In this document: positions 42,588 through 52,148 of the stretch, in pieces | Layout of the letters: every line of letters begins with the position of its first letter | Numbering within the stretch: the stretch's first letter is position 1 | NCBI RefSeq assembly: GCF_006439335.1 | Contig: NZ_SAWY01000007.1 | Location: 1-64,000 of the forward strand | Length of the DNA: 64,000 nt | DNA from: Litorilituus lipolyticus | GTDB taxonomy: Bacteria > Pseudomonadota > Gammaproteobacteria > Enterobacterales > Alteromonadaceae | Direction: 5' to 3' | The notes under the pieces: model-generated | Database searches by the model: none | Seen by the model: only the letters and a program-made list of their open reading frames with translations | What the model was told of the DNA's origin: nothing | Program-made: the position numbers and the translations under genes

Positions 42588-43286
42588 ATGAAGTTATTTT
42601 GGATTATTATAATTTTCTGTATTGCAAGCACGTGCGTAGTTGCCCAAGAAAGCAATAACCTAAATATATGCTACGAAGAGTGGCGTCCTTTTGCTTTTAC
42701 AGAAAACAAAGTAATTAAAGGAGAAACTATTGCCAAACTTCAAGGGGCATCAGGTTCTTTAGGTATAACTTTCAATTTTTATGAGCTTCCGTTCAAGCGC
42801 TGCTTAACATTAGTCAAAAAAGGGTTAATAGACTTTGCTTTATTTGTTGATAATAAAGACGGATTAACGTTATTCAATCATGCCATTGCCTATTGGAATA
42901 TTACGGCTGTTACGGCTGAAAAATTATCTTTTTATGATATCAAGGAGATACAAGCTTTTCAAAATAGTCGAATAATCATTGCACAAGACTACGAATACCC
43001 TAAAGAATTTACTGAATTCATTGCGACTCTCAATAGTCATATTATGCCTGTTTCGTATTATGTGACCAATCCAAGAGAAGATGTGGCTTTATTCTCATTA
43101 TTAATAAACGATAGAGCAGATATTATGTTTGTGGACTCAAGCTGGGCCCATCAAATTAAATCAAAATATAAACTCCCTCTCAATATTAGCCCTTTTATTA
43201 TCCATGGTTCACCGCAATACATTGGTTATGGCAACACCTCCAACGAAAAAATTGAAGTAATGCGATCTCTCCTTCATATTCTATAA
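42588..43286 (+). CDS. Periplasmic solute-binding protein-like (SBP_bac_3 type)
   Basis: This protein of 232 residues from ATG 42588 has a signal peptide (WIIIIFCIASTCVVAQ) and the fold of amino-acid-type binding proteins (NICYEEWRPFAF, LPFKRCLTLVKKGLIDFALF). No permease or ATPase gene adjoins it, so it may act as a stand-alone sensor or partner a distant system. A TTG 18 codons upstream is less likely. Confidence 0.7.
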   Translation: MKLFWIIIIFCIASTCVVAQESNNLNICYEEWRPFAFTENKVIKGETIAKLQGASGSLGITFNFYELPFKRCLTLVKKGLIDFALFVDNKDGLTLFNHAIAYWNITAVTAEKLSFYDIKEIQAFQNSRIIIAQDYEYPKEFTEFIATLNSHIMPVSYYVTNPREDVALFSLLINDRADIMFVDSSWAHQIKSKYKLPLNISPFIIHGSPQYIGYGNTSNEKIEVMRSLLHIL

Positions 43287-43431
43287 GCTATTATGTTGGG
43301 CTTCATGCTTTTGTCTATTTCTGAGTTAGCTCAAATGCTAACTTTACACAAAATAACTTCTTTCTTCGCTTAAGATCACGGTAAAATAACTTCAATTATC
43401 AACATACCTTTAAGTGATTAGCGCGCGTCAA

Positions 43432-44112
43432 ATGAATAAACACTATCTTATTTGGGATTTACCTTTACGAATTTTTCACTGGAGCTTTGCAACAAGTATT
43501 ATGTTGTTGTGGTTAACATCTGAGTTAGGGACCGATTATATTGATTGGCACTTAAAGCTTGGCTACTTAGTGTTAGCCTTGGTAAGTTTTAGACTTGTTT
43601 GGGGTTTTGTTGGGCCTCAACATGCACGTTTTTTTAGTTTTTTCCCTACTCCTAAAAAGATAATCCGATATCTTAAGCATAAAGACCAAGTCTATGCGGG
43701 TCACAATCCCTTAGGCGGTTTGATGGTATTTGCTATGTTATCCCTCGTATTAGTACAAGGTGTGAGTGGGTTATTTGTTGATGATGAAGTATTTACTTCT
43801 GGCCCATATTTCAACAGTGCAGGGGCAGAAGTAGACTCACTTATGAGAACGCTTCACTTTAACACTTTTGATTTTATCCTAGCAGCAATTGCGTTACATG
43901 TGGCCGCTATAGTTTTCTACAAACTTATAAAAAATCAACACTTAACTAAAGCTATGGTAACGGGCAAAAAGCCTTCGCTTGGTCTAAACGAAAGTGATGA
44001 AATACCCCATTCAAAGCTCATACTCGCGTTATTCATCGCAATTCTAGCCTGTGCTTTTATTTATTGGCTTGTCGTGGTTAATCCCCCGCCCATGGAAGAG
44101 TTCTATTATTAA
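43432..44112 (+). CDS. Cytochrome b561-like membrane protein
   Basis: This 226-residue protein (ATG 43432) has four core membrane helices with heme-ligand His residues in WDLPLRIFHWSFA (near 14), GYLVLALVSFRLVWGF, and TLHFNTFDFILAAIALHVAAIVFYK (near 145-165). It belongs to the group of cytochromes b that move electrons between quinones and periplasmic cytochromes c. A cytochrome c' gene faces it across a shared terminator, so it may be its electron partner. Confidence 0.8.
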   Translation: MNKHYLIWDLPLRIFHWSFATSIMLLWLTSELGTDYIDWHLKLGYLVLALVSFRLVWGFVGPQHARFFSFFPTPKKIIRYLKHKDQVYAGHNPLGGLMVFAMLSLVLVQGVSGLFVDDEVFTSGPYFNSAGAEVDSLMRTLHFNTFDFILAAIALHVAAIVFYKLIKNQHLTKAMVTGKKPSLGLNESDEIPHSKLILALFIAILACAFIYWLVVVNPPPMEEFYY

Positions 44113-44130
44113 TAATAAGATTTCAGACAT

Positions 44131-44159
44131 AAAAAAACAGCTTTATCAGCTGTTTTTTT
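44131..44159. terminator. Bidirectional terminator between cytochrome genes
   Basis: AAAAAAACAGCT pairs with AGCTGTTTTTTT around a five-base loop. It serves both converging cytochrome genes. Confidence 0.88.
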
Positions 44160-44182
44160 ATGTCGTTATTAACTAATGCTAC

Positions 44183-44647
44183 TTAGTCTTTTTTGAAAAC
44201 ATCGTGACAACCACCACAAGTTTTACCTACACCGCCAATAGCTTTTTTAATTTTACCTTCATCGCCTGATTTGGCAGCCGCCTGAAGTTTTTTAGAAGCT
44301 TGAGTTAAAGCATTCACTTTATCTTCAAAAGTAGCTTTATCAGTCCATGCTTTAGGTAGTGCTTCTGTTTTTACATCAAATTTACTTGTGTCGGTTTTAA
44401 AGTAGTCATTTAACATATATGAAAATTGCTCTAAACGTAGTGCATTGGTGGCAACTCTATCAGCATCAACAGGAATTTTACCCTTAGCCATTGCTCCCAT
44501 AGGGCCCATATTGCTTGCCATTAATTGAAAAATAGCTTGGCGCAGCTCAGTTGTTTTCTTAGCGTGCTTCATCGATTTAGCAGGTTGTGCATTGGCAGCA
44601 GTAATAGTTAATAAGCCAGCAACCACTATTGTAGAGAATAATTTCAT
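44183..44647 (-). CDS. Cytochrome c'
   Basis: This 154-residue periplasmic protein has a signal peptide (about 1-20) and the C-terminal heme site CGGCH (near 145-149) of class II cytochromes. These four-helix proteins bind NO and protect against it. It is likely linked in function to norCB 7 kb away. Confidence 0.88.
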   Translation of the reverse strand: MKLFSTIVVAGLLTITAANAQPAKSMKHAKKTTELRQAIFQLMASNMGPMGAMAKGKIPVDADRVATNALRLEQFSYMLNDYFKTDTSKFDVKTEALPKAWTDKATFEDKVNALTQASKKLQAAAKSGDEGKIKKAIGGVGKTCGGCHDVFKKD

Positions 44648-44780
44648 AGGACATTTCCGTTTTTATAATAAATTTAGCTACATAGTACTTAAATCAGTGA
44701 AACGTGACAAATAAAGTCATCGCTCTGTGCTGGTTATTCACCGATTAGCTTGAATTATTTATGCTGAACTTAGGTTAAAT

Positions 44781-44819
44781 AAAAACAATGCGATATACCT
44801 AGAGAATAGCTATATCGCA
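44781..44819 (-). terminator. Terminator after chemoreceptor gene
   Basis: TGCGATATA pairs with TATATCGCA, with a 13-base loop, followed on the minus strand by TTGTTTTT. It lies 29 bases after the stop. Confidence 0.65.
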
Positions 44820-44847
44820 ATAATAGGCAGTTATAGAATAAAGATTG

Positions 44848-46791
44848 TTATGACGTTTTAAACTGTGAAACCAGCTCATCTAGCTGCTGACATTGTTGAT
44901 TTAAGCTCTCAATTGTTTCTTTGGTATTATCAGAAAGATGAGAAACATTAATGGCCATATCAGCAATTTTCGATATATTGACATTCAATTCACCAATTAC
45001 ATTGGCTTGCTCTTGCGTTGCAGTTGCTACCTGAGTATTCATTTCAGTGATTTCATTTATTTCACTCACGACAAGTTTTAAATCATCACTTGCTTGATTC
45101 GTTTTATCTTGCCCTTGATTCGCTAAGTTCGTATTTTTATTCATGGAATCTACAGCTTCTCTCGCTTGATTTTGTAAGTTCTCAATCACTTGTTTTATCT
45201 CAGCCGTTGAGTCTTGTGTTCTAGCGGCCAACGTTCTGACCTCGTCTGCAACTACAGCAAAGCCTCGTCCTTGCTCGCCTGCTCTGGCAGCTTCAATCGC
45301 AGCATTTAATGCAAGTAAGTTTGTTTGCTCAGATATACCGTTAATTGTTTCAACAACTGAGCCAATTGTTTGAGTTTGCTCAGCTAATTGACTAATAACT
45401 TGTTGGGTACTTTCATTACTACAATGTAATTCGCCCATCACATTATTAGTTTCATGAACTTGCTCATCAGTTTGCATCACGCGATTTTGTGTAGATTCTG
45501 TTTTATCTGCCGTAGTATGTGCCAACTTACTTACTTCATTAATACTATGATTCATTTGGGTGGTAGCCGATGCAACCGAATCAGTTTCTAACTGTTGTAA
45601 ACTGACACTTTCATTAATTTCATCCGATGTACCTCTTAATTGTAAGAAAGAAGTTTCCATAACTCGTTCCACTTCTTTAATATCATTAATAATCTGACTA
45701 ACCTTTTCTAAAATGGCATTAAAACCTTTCGCTAGCACGCCCACTTCGTCTTTTCTGTTTTCATCTAAACGCTGCGTTAAATCACCGCCTTGGTTAGCCA
45801 TTTCTAGCAGCCTATCACCAATATCAATCACTGGTTTAGTGATCCGCTTAGCCATAAAAATCATCAAAAAGATAAACAATAATGCAATCAAAATGTTCAC
45901 GGTAGCCGTTGTGGTTAATGCTGAACGTATTTTTGACATAGGTTCATCAACTGGCAGCATTGCAATAATTTTCCAGTTCAGTTCAGTAATACCAACACTA
46001 GCAACATAATATTCAATGCCATCTTTCAATACACGATCAAAAACATAACTATCACTTTTCTGCAGCAATTTATCTGAAATATTGGCAAAGCCATCAAACT
46101 CCCTTAGCTGACGTTGCTTTAAGTTAGGCAATTCAGGATGAATTATCACTTTACCTTGAGTGTCAGTAACGAAGACAAAACCTGTTTCTCCCACCTTATT
46201 TGTGAGTATATCTTCACTGATTTCATTTACAGAATACCCCAAGCCAGCCACAGCTAAATTCTGACCTGCTACAGCCACCCTATAATTTACAAAGGCTGTT
46301 AATTGCTTAGTACCTTCCTCATAGTCAAATGCAATTTCAAAGGGCTTATTACTTGCTAAAAAATTATTAAACCAAGCATCATCAACATCATTTATTTGCT
46401 TAAGTAACCCACCATTGTTGTAATAATTTTTACTAATATTAGACACCCAAAAAACCACCAATGCATCATTCTTTTCCTGCATTGTCTTTAAGAAATTGAT
46501 TACATTAGCTTGTTCTTCTACTGGCTCATTATTGAGAGCCCAGTCTAATAAGTACTGATTTTGGGTAATCGATTTTGACAAGGAAAGTGGAGGACTTAAT
46601 TGTGAACGAATTCTTGCTTCAACCTTAGCTAACTGATTAGGTAAGATATCTTCTTCGATACTCGTTTCTGAGACATTGGTAAATATTTGATTATTTAGCA
46701 GTATAGTTGTAACCGTTAAACTAAGTAGAGCAACACTGATAATTGCGACAAGCGCATCACGAATTTTTAAATTTTTTAGCCAGTCTGCCAT
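44848..46791 (-). CDS. Methyl-accepting chemotaxis protein with Cache domain
   Basis: This 647-residue receptor has a first membrane helix (about 13-32), a periplasmic dCache-like sensor (about 40-285; [16 protein letters not shown]), a second helix (about 292-315), a HAMP domain (about 315-370) and a signalling domain whose hairpin tip [35 protein letters not shown] is intact. There is no C-terminal CheR pentapeptide. The ligand is unknown. Confidence 0.92.
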   Translation of the reverse strand: MADWLKNLKIRDALVAIISVALLSLTVTTILLNNQIFTNVSETSIEEDILPNQLAKVEARIRSQLSPPLSLSKSITQNQYLLDWALNNEPVEEQANVINFLKTMQEKNDALVVFWVSNISKNYYNNGGLLKQINDVDDAWFNNFLASNKPFEIAFDYEEGTKQLTAFVNYRVAVAGQNLAVAGLGYSVNEISEDILTNKVGETGFVFVTDTQGKVIIHPELPNLKQRQLREFDGFANISDKLLQKSDSYVFDRVLKDGIEYYVASVGITELNWKIIAMLPVDEPMSKIRSALTTTATVNILIALLFIFLMIFMAKRITKPVIDIGDRLLEMANQGGDLTQRLDENRKDEVGVLAKGFNAILEKVSQIINDIKEVERVMETSFLQLRGTSDEINESVSLQQLETDSVASATTQMNHSINEVSKLAHTTADKTESTQNRVMQTDEQVHETNNVMGELHCSNESTQQVISQLAEQTQTIGSVVETINGISEQTNLLALNAAIEAARAGEQGRGFAVVADEVRTLAARTQDSTAEIKQVIENLQNQAREAVDSMNKNTNLANQGQDKTNQASDDLKLVVSEINEITEMNTQVATATQEQANVIGELNVNISKIADMAINVSHLSDNTKETIESLNQQCQQLDELVSQFKTS

Positions 46792-46928
46792 GTTAAGCCC
46801 TTATTCGTTAACTATTTACATCAATTTACTCAAGTATAGAATATATTAAGGTTTTGTTATTAATTCTAAACAGTATTTAAAATAAACGTTTAGCGCGTAT
46901 AACCATTCAAAAAATAAGAGCAATTAAC

Positions 46929-47213
46929 ATGAATATTAATGATATAGCAGAAAAAAATTACCAGTGGGTTGAATCTATGGGTTGGCATAATAAATCAGTG
47001 TTAGAAGCCCTAGCCCTAGTTGCTTCTGAAGTGGGGGAAGCAATTAATGAATGTCGCCATGAAGAGCCAACGCCTGCCTTTAAAGAAGAGCTTGCCGATA
47101 TTATTTTACGTGTACTCGATATTGCCCACTGGCAAGGCATTAATATTGAGGATGCCATTTTAGCAAAAATGCAAGTTAATCAAGAGCGCGGTACACGCGG
47201 ACGTTTAAAGTAA
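46929..47213 (+). CDS. MazG-like nucleotide pyrophosphohydrolase
   Basis: This 94-residue all-helical MazG-type protein has the metal-binding pattern E-x3-E in EVGEAINE (near 36) and E-x-x-D in EELADII (near 54). Such small enzymes remove pyrophosphate from (non-canonical) nucleotides. Confidence 0.8.
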   Translation: MNINDIAEKNYQWVESMGWHNKSVLEALALVASEVGEAINECRHEEPTPAFKEELADIILRVLDIAHWQGINIEDAILAKMQVNQERGTRGRLK

Positions 47214-47230
47214 TGGCTTTGTTTAATGAT

Positions 47231-48241
47231 TTACTTTATCAATTGAGTTAACTCTTTGATAAAAAAATCAATATCAGACTTTGATATATTCAAATGTGTT
47301 ACAAGCCTTAAAGGGCTACCAGCAGTAATACGTATATTTTTATTCAATAACTTGTTAGCAATATCAGCAATGTTATGTGAGGCATGCAAAGTTGCAAAGA
47401 CCATATTCGTTTCAACAAAGTTTACATTAACCTTAATGCCATCTATTTGGTTTAACTGCTCGGCAAGGTATTTAGCGTTGTTATGATCTTCTGTTAATCG
47501 CTCAACATTCTCTTTTAAGGCTATTTCTGCTACTGCGGCTAAAATGCCAACTTGTCGCATACCGCCACCTAGCATTTTTCGCCAGCGTCTTGCCTTAGCA
47601 ATAAATGCTTTACTCCCAAACAGTAATGAACCAATGGGGGCACCTAAGCCTTTAGATAAACAAATGGTCATAGTGTCAAAATTTTTGGCAATATCAGTAA
47701 TATCGACATTTAGCGCCACCGCGGCATTGTAAACGCGCGCACCATCTAAATGTAAAGCTAAACCTTCAGACTTAGCAAATTCACTAAGACTTGTTAAATA
47801 CCTTAAAGGCAATACCTTGCCATTAATGGTATTTTCAATACTAATCAATTTAGTGCGAGCAAAGTGAAAATCATCAGGCTTAATCGCCTGCTTCAACTTT
47901 GTTAAACAAAGAGTGCCATCAGGTTCATTTGCAATAGGTTGCGGCTGAATAGATCCTAATACTGCAGCACCACCGCCCTCAAACTGATAATTATGCGCTT
48001 GCTGCCCACAAAGGTATTCATCTCCCCGTTCACAGTGTGACATTAACGCCAGTAAGTTAGCCTGTGTTCCTGAGCTACAAAACAAAGCCGCTTCAAAACC
48101 ATGTCTTTGAGCTGACCACTCTTCTAAAGCATTAACACTCGGATCATCGCCATAGACATCATCACCAACCGATGCATTAGCCATAGCTGTACGCATCTTA
48201 GCGCAAGGGGTTGTGACTGTGTCTGAACGAAAATCAATCAT
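47231..48241 (-). CDS. ltaE: Low-specificity L-threonine aldolase
   Basis: This 336-residue PLP enzyme cleaves L-threonine and allo-threonine to glycine and acetaldehyde. It opens MIDFRSDTVTTP, and the PLP lysine lies in CLSKGLGAPIGS (near 199). The stacking and phosphate residues in SSGTQANLLAL are present. Its start lies about 100 bases from the left end of the mobile element. Confidence 0.93.
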   Translation of the reverse strand: MIDFRSDTVTTPCAKMRTAMANASVGDDVYGDDPSVNALEEWSAQRHGFEAALFCSSGTQANLLALMSHCERGDEYLCGQQAHNYQFEGGGAAVLGSIQPQPIANEPDGTLCLTKLKQAIKPDDFHFARTKLISIENTINGKVLPLRYLTSLSEFAKSEGLALHLDGARVYNAAVALNVDITDIAKNFDTMTICLSKGLGAPIGSLLFGSKAFIAKARRWRKMLGGGMRQVGILAAVAEIALKENVERLTEDHNNAKYLAEQLNQIDGIKVNVNFVETNMVFATLHASHNIADIANKLLNKNIRITAGSPLRLVTHLNISKSDIDFFIKELTQLIK

Positions 48242-48341
48242 GAGAGAATCCTAAGGGAGAATAATGAGTTTGAATGCAGTAACTATATGCTCAAAAGTAC
48301 TAAATTTGAAAGTTTTATAAGTAATTAACTAAGGAGGAAAG

Positions 48342-48387
48342 TGGTGGCCCCTCAGTGACTTGAACACTGGACCTACCGATTATGAGT
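48342..48387 (-). repeat. Left attachment repeat (3' fragment of tRNA-Ile2)
   Basis: These 46 bases are identical to 55472-55517 and correspond to the tRNA-Ile2 3' end (including the encoded CCA) through the anticodon loop. The rest of the tRNA is missing, so it is a duplicated remnant left by integration. Confidence 0.92.
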
Positions 48388-48515
48388 TTTTATCTCAATA
48401 GTTCCTTGCTTAATTACCTGATTCCGCTAAAGTTAACAAAGTGCTGAAATTAAAGATAAAACCTCAACTTGGTTATTAACCTTCTTTAATTATTTTTGCG
48501 CTAAATTAATCTTTA

Positions 48516-48537
48516 TGGCGGCCCATTGGCGGTCTAT
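48516..48537. repeat. Tandem 11-bp repeats at left end (possible arm sites)
   Basis: TGGCGGCCCAT is followed directly by TGGCGGTCTAT. A similar pair lies near the right end (55407-55428). Their place just inside each end fits arm-type sites for the integrase or AlpA-like factor. Confidence 0.4.
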
Positions 48538-48580
48538 TTTTACATTAAACTTTAGACCGTCCGATCTGCATGGAGCAATC

Positions 48581-49918
48581 ATGGATAATAAGTTCTCATT
48601 CATCAAATCTAAGCTTGAAGCAATCAAGCCAGAGAAGAGCAAGAAACGTTATTATGATACTCAAATATCAGAGTTAGTATTAATTGTTCATCCCTCAGGA
48701 AAGAAAAAGTTTACTGTTAGAAAAAAGCAAAGTGGAAAGGAATATAATGTTTCATTAGGAGAGTTCCCCACTATGACTATTGCTAATGCAAGAAAGCAAG
48801 CAATAGAAGAGCTAAATACAATTAATCAAGGTGTAAACCCTAATGCTAAACGTAAGCAATCAGAACTAGAACTTATAACACTAAATCAAGTATTAGCTGA
48901 TTACTTTAAGCATAAGCCCTTGGCTCCGAAAACTGTTATTAGTTATCAATCTTTAATCGATAACTACTTTGATGATTGGAAATCAAAACCTCTCCTAAGT
49001 CTTCAAGAAGAAGATATAAAAACGATTCATCGAAAAGCTTCAGCCAATAGCAAGTCTCAAGCAGATGGTGCTATGAGAGTTCTTAGAGCTCTTTTCAACT
49101 TTGCATCGTTTGAGTATAGAGACATTGACAACAATGCCATTTTCAAATCCAACCCTGTAAAGGTCTTAAGTCACTTAAGGTCTTGGAATAAAGTTGACCG
49201 AAAAACCTCAAGAATTAAACAGTCGGACTTTAAGGGCTGGTTTAATGCTATCAGAGAAACAAGAAAGGAAGCTGCCTTATTTAGAAATAACTTTACCATT
49301 GGAGTGTGTGATTTTTTAGAGATATGCTTGTTAACGGGGCTACGAAAGCAGGAACTTCTTAACCTCACTTGGGATAGAGTCGACTTTAAAGAAAGGTCTT
49401 TTTATATTGATAAGACTAAGAACGGTGATCCACTTGAGCTGCCATTATCAAGCTATACATATTCAATCTTAAAGAGGCGTAAAGCTGTAATAAGTAACTC
49501 AACATTTGTTTTCGATGCTGATAATGAATTAGGGCAAATCAGAGAGCCCAAAAAGGTCATAAAAGCTATATCTGAAAAATCAGAAATCAATTTCACTTTA
49601 CATGATCTTAGGAGAACATTTACTTCTATCGCTGAAAGTTTAAATATAGGTACTTATACATTAAAGCGGCTAACCAATCATAAAACTAAACGGGATGATG
49701 TTACTGCTGGCTATACAGTACTAACGCCTGAAGAGTTGAGAGAACCAGCCCAAAGGATAGAAGATAAGTTTCTTATATTAGCAGGCATTAAAGAATCCGA
49801 CAGCACTCTAAATGCTAACCTCATTGATACGATAAGCAATATGGATAGCGACAAAAAGAGAAAGCTTCTGTTCGCCTTACTTAACTCAAATGATGATGAG
49901 CAAGTGAGTAATAACTAA
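48581..49918 (+). CDS. Tyrosine-type integrase (P4 family)
   Basis: From ATG 48581 (GGAG five bases before) this is 445 residues. An N-terminal arm-binding domain (DUF4102-like; KRYYDTQISELVLIVHPSG to SLGEFPTMTIANARK) is followed by a core-binding domain and the catalytic domain. The catalytic residues are Arg in LTGLRKQELLNL, His and Arg in LHDLRRTF, His in LTNHKT and the nucleophile Tyr in TAGYTV. A longer ORF begins at 48515 but runs over the tandem repeats and lacks a ribosome site. It lies at the end away from the intact tRNA. Confidence 0.93.
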   Translation: MDNKFSFIKSKLEAIKPEKSKKRYYDTQISELVLIVHPSGKKKFTVRKKQSGKEYNVSLGEFPTMTIANARKQAIEELNTINQGVNPNAKRKQSELELITLNQVLADYFKHKPLAPKTVISYQSLIDNYFDDWKSKPLLSLQEEDIKTIHRKASANSKSQADGAMRVLRALFNFASFEYRDIDNNAIFKSNPVKVLSHLRSWNKVDRKTSRIKQSDFKGWFNAIRETRKEAALFRNNFTIGVCDFLEICLLTGLRKQELLNLTWDRVDFKERSFYIDKTKNGDPLELPLSSYTYSILKRRKAVISNSTFVFDADNELGQIREPKKVIKAISEKSEINFTLHDLRRTFTSIAESLNIGTYTLKRLTNHKTKRDDVTAGYTVLTPEELREPAQRIEDKFLILAGIKESDSTLNANLIDTISNMDSDKKRKLLFALLNSNDDEQVSNN

Positions 49919-49957
49919 TTATGTATATGAGCAGCAATCAATATTAGGGATAATAAG

Positions 49958-50779
49958 ATGACAAGTACCGAGCAAAGCCACTTCCTAATCTTTACAGGAA
50001 AAGTATCTGATGATTACAATGAACAAAACTTAATCGCACTACTTTCTAGTCTAAATTTAAACGAAAACCTAATAGAAAAAGTACTTATACGTGGAGAAGT
50101 AATCCATGAGAACTTGTCCTCGACTAAAGCTTTAAAACTATGGGAGCAATTTAATAATCAAGGCGTATATTGCAAAGTTGTCAAAGTAAAGCCGATAACA
50201 AAAAAAGATGAATCAACTCCCGAACAGATAAATAATTCTGAAGAAATAGAAGATTCACCACAAAGTAATGAAACCCTATGGGATGAAGCTACAGCTCAAC
50301 ATAAGACATTAGACCTCCCCTCCCTTCCTAAGCTCCCTGATTTCACGCTCCTTTATAAAAAAGTCAAAGGCTTAAGTACTCTAGCCAAGTCCTTAATAGC
50401 TTTAGCCTTAACTGCCAGTTCAGTTTCAGCTTATATATATAGCTTACCTGAGAAAAAGCCTAGAATTGTTCATGAATGCAATATCAATGGTAGAGGCGAT
50501 GTACAATGCTTCTTTACTAACCATGGTACCGCTGTAGGAGGCATTTGTGTAGACATATTCCTGCAAAGGTATGGAAGTTATAGCGGTATTGTTTATAAAG
50601 ATGGTGACAAAGTAAGGGGAAGCTCTCAAGTGTGCTCAGGCATAGTACAGCTTCAAGATGTTAGAGAAATGACAAAGCCAGTTACATTTAGGGGGCAAGT
50701 CCCTTATAAGTTTTGTGAAAGTGATGATGGAGCAAGCTGGACAGACGTCTGCTTGTATGAAACATCGGTGGTAAACTAA
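49958..50779 (+). CDS. Element-encoded membrane protein, unknown
   Basis: This 273-residue protein is not recognised by name. Residues 7-80 form a small domain of a type seen at the N-terminus of many proteobacterial membrane proteins (FTGKVSDDYNEQNLIALLSSL to ALKLWEQFNNQGVYCKVV). A low-complexity acidic linker is followed by one membrane helix (about 143-163) and a C-terminal outside domain with six Cys, beta-sandwich-like (VQCFFTNHGTAVGGICVDI, SQVCSGIV). It starts 39 bases after the integrase gene. Confidence 0.6.
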   Translation: MTSTEQSHFLIFTGKVSDDYNEQNLIALLSSLNLNENLIEKVLIRGEVIHENLSSTKALKLWEQFNNQGVYCKVVKVKPITKKDESTPEQINNSEEIEDSPQSNETLWDEATAQHKTLDLPSLPKLPDFTLLYKKVKGLSTLAKSLIALALTASSVSAYIYSLPEKKPRIVHECNINGRGDVQCFFTNHGTAVGGICVDIFLQRYGSYSGIVYKDGDKVRGSSQVCSGIVQLQDVREMTKPVTFRGQVPYKFCESDDGASWTDVCLYETSVVN

Positions 50780-50900
50780 ACTTGTATAAGCTGGTAGGAG
50801 CGACAAGCTTAATAACCTTTTATACTCGTTTTTCGTCAAAAACTGCACTATTAGCAATTTTTGATACTTGATAAGGGTTAGCTCATTACAAGGAACTTGA

Positions 50901-51710
50901 ATGTATTTATTGGAAGTGCGAGCAAAAATAGGAGACACAAACCTACAATACAATCTACCTAATGGATTTTCCTTAAATCTTTATAGAGAAACAGAATCGT
51001 ACTCAGCAGAAACATGGCTTATAGTATTAAGCCAAAGAGCTGCACTATTAAATAGCATAGTTAAGTTCAATGAAATCAATTTCACTAAATGGGTTGATAC
51101 ATTTAGCGTATCAAAAGCTAGGCTAGGTTTATCTGTTTGCTTCCAAACAGAAAAGTTTATCTGTCCTCCCTTAGATTCTCCAATTCTCACCCCTTCGATA
51201 AACGATAGTCAAAATACCTATGAGAAATTAGGTAATTTTGATGAGATTGAAAAAGCATTACACTCCAGAAGGAACTCTGTGATATCAATAAACCACCAAG
51301 CAAACCCTGACACTATTATTAAAGAGCTAACCCACTTTATTAAGAGAGAATCTCTTTGGTGTAAATCAATCAATAAAGTTAGTGGCAAGCGAACTAGAGG
51401 CTTTTACGGACCTGATAAAACTTATGAAAGGATTAAACCAACCCGTTTCAAACGCATAGTAAATAAACATAACTTTGATGAACTAATTAGCTACCAAGTA
51501 CTTGCATATATTGATCTGACTTTATATGCATTGATATGTAATAAAAAGTACGGAAATAAGTATATGGATTCACTTTTATTTCCTAAAGAGAACGAAGGAA
51601 ACATCCAAACGAAGAAGGTGGAGAGAGTGACTCAAAACCTAGCAAATGCTGTATTAATGCATCAATTCCTATCTGACTTAGCCTCCTCTACTAACACCTC
51701 CCCCCAATAG
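50901..51710 (+). CDS. DUF6387-like protein
   Basis: This 269-residue protein resembles DUF6387 proteins, which often accompany integrases. The resemblance is in ISINHQANPDTIIKELTHFI (near 130) and VLAYIDLTLYALICNKKYG with SLLFP (near 200-228). This match is from memory of the family pattern. No catalytic motif, signal peptide or membrane segment is seen. Function unknown. Confidence 0.55.
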   Translation: MYLLEVRAKIGDTNLQYNLPNGFSLNLYRETESYSAETWLIVLSQRAALLNSIVKFNEINFTKWVDTFSVSKARLGLSVCFQTEKFICPPLDSPILTPSINDSQNTYEKLGNFDEIEKALHSRRNSVISINHQANPDTIIKELTHFIKRESLWCKSINKVSGKRTRGFYGPDKTYERIKPTRFKRIVNKHNFDELISYQVLAYIDLTLYALICNKKYGNKYMDSLLFPKENEGNIQTKKVERVTQNLANAVLMHQFLSDLASSTNTSPQ

Positions 51711-51789
51711 TTACAGCCCTATTTCTGGGGACCCCGTATATTTATCAACATGGTTAACTATTTACATCAATTAAACAGGAGTAAATAGC

Positions 51790-51984
51790 ATGAACATAAA
51801 TGAACAATTCTTAAAACCTGAAGAGGTCGCGAACTGGATAGGCGTAACAGCAAAGACTTTAGCCGTATGGCGTAGTGAAGGTCGTTACAATTTGAAGTTC
51901 GTTAAAGTTGGCGGGCGCGTCCTATACCCACAATCAGAAGTACTCAAATTTCTAGAAAGCCGATTGATGTCTCAAACACAATAA
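51790..51984 (+). CDS. AlpA/excisionase-like HTH protein
   Basis: This 64-residue winged-helix protein of the MerR/excisionase superfamily has the helix-turn-helix FLKPEEVANWIGVTAKTLAVWRSEG and the wing KVGGRVLYPQSEVLKFLES. Such proteins control excision or the integrase gene in small elements. An AGGAG site precedes it. It lies just before rep. Confidence 0.82.
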   Translation: MNINEQFLKPEEVANWIGVTAKTLAVWRSEGRYNLKFVKVGGRVLYPQSEVLKFLESRLMSQTQ

Positions 51985-52014
51985 ATAAGCCTTATATCTA
52001 TTAAGGGGGTATTA

Positions 52015-52116
52015 GTGCAAATGATACAGGTAATAAACACATGGTTAAAAGAACTAGTAGGAATAGGTGTAGTTCTAGGCAAGATAATATACAAAGAGTA
52101 TTTTCACAACCTTTGA
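52015..52116 (+). CDS. 33-residue hydrophobic ORF before rep
   Basis: A GTG (then an in-frame ATG two codons later) follows a strong AAGGGGG site by five bases and opens a 33-residue frame with the core WLKELVGIGVVLGKIIYKEY. It has a central hydrophobic stretch flanked by charges. It overlaps, in another frame, what would be the basic N-terminal extension of Rep, which argues that the extension is not real. It could be a small membrane peptide or a leader that couples translation to rep. Confidence 0.45.
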   Translation: MQMIQVINTWLKELVGIGVVLGKIIYKEYFHNL

Positions 52117-52148
52117 CCTCAAGACGGAGCCGTATAGGTATTTCTGAG

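Noticed and set aside
48515-48580. Longer integrase start with 22 extra residues
   Set aside because: It lacks a ribosome site and translates the tandem end repeats. ATG 48581 has GGAG at good spacing and fits the family N-terminus.
52041-52148. Basic 36-residue N-terminal extension of Rep
   Set aside because: It overlaps a 33-codon ORF with a much stronger ribosome site and has an unlikely composition, so I place the Rep start at 52149.
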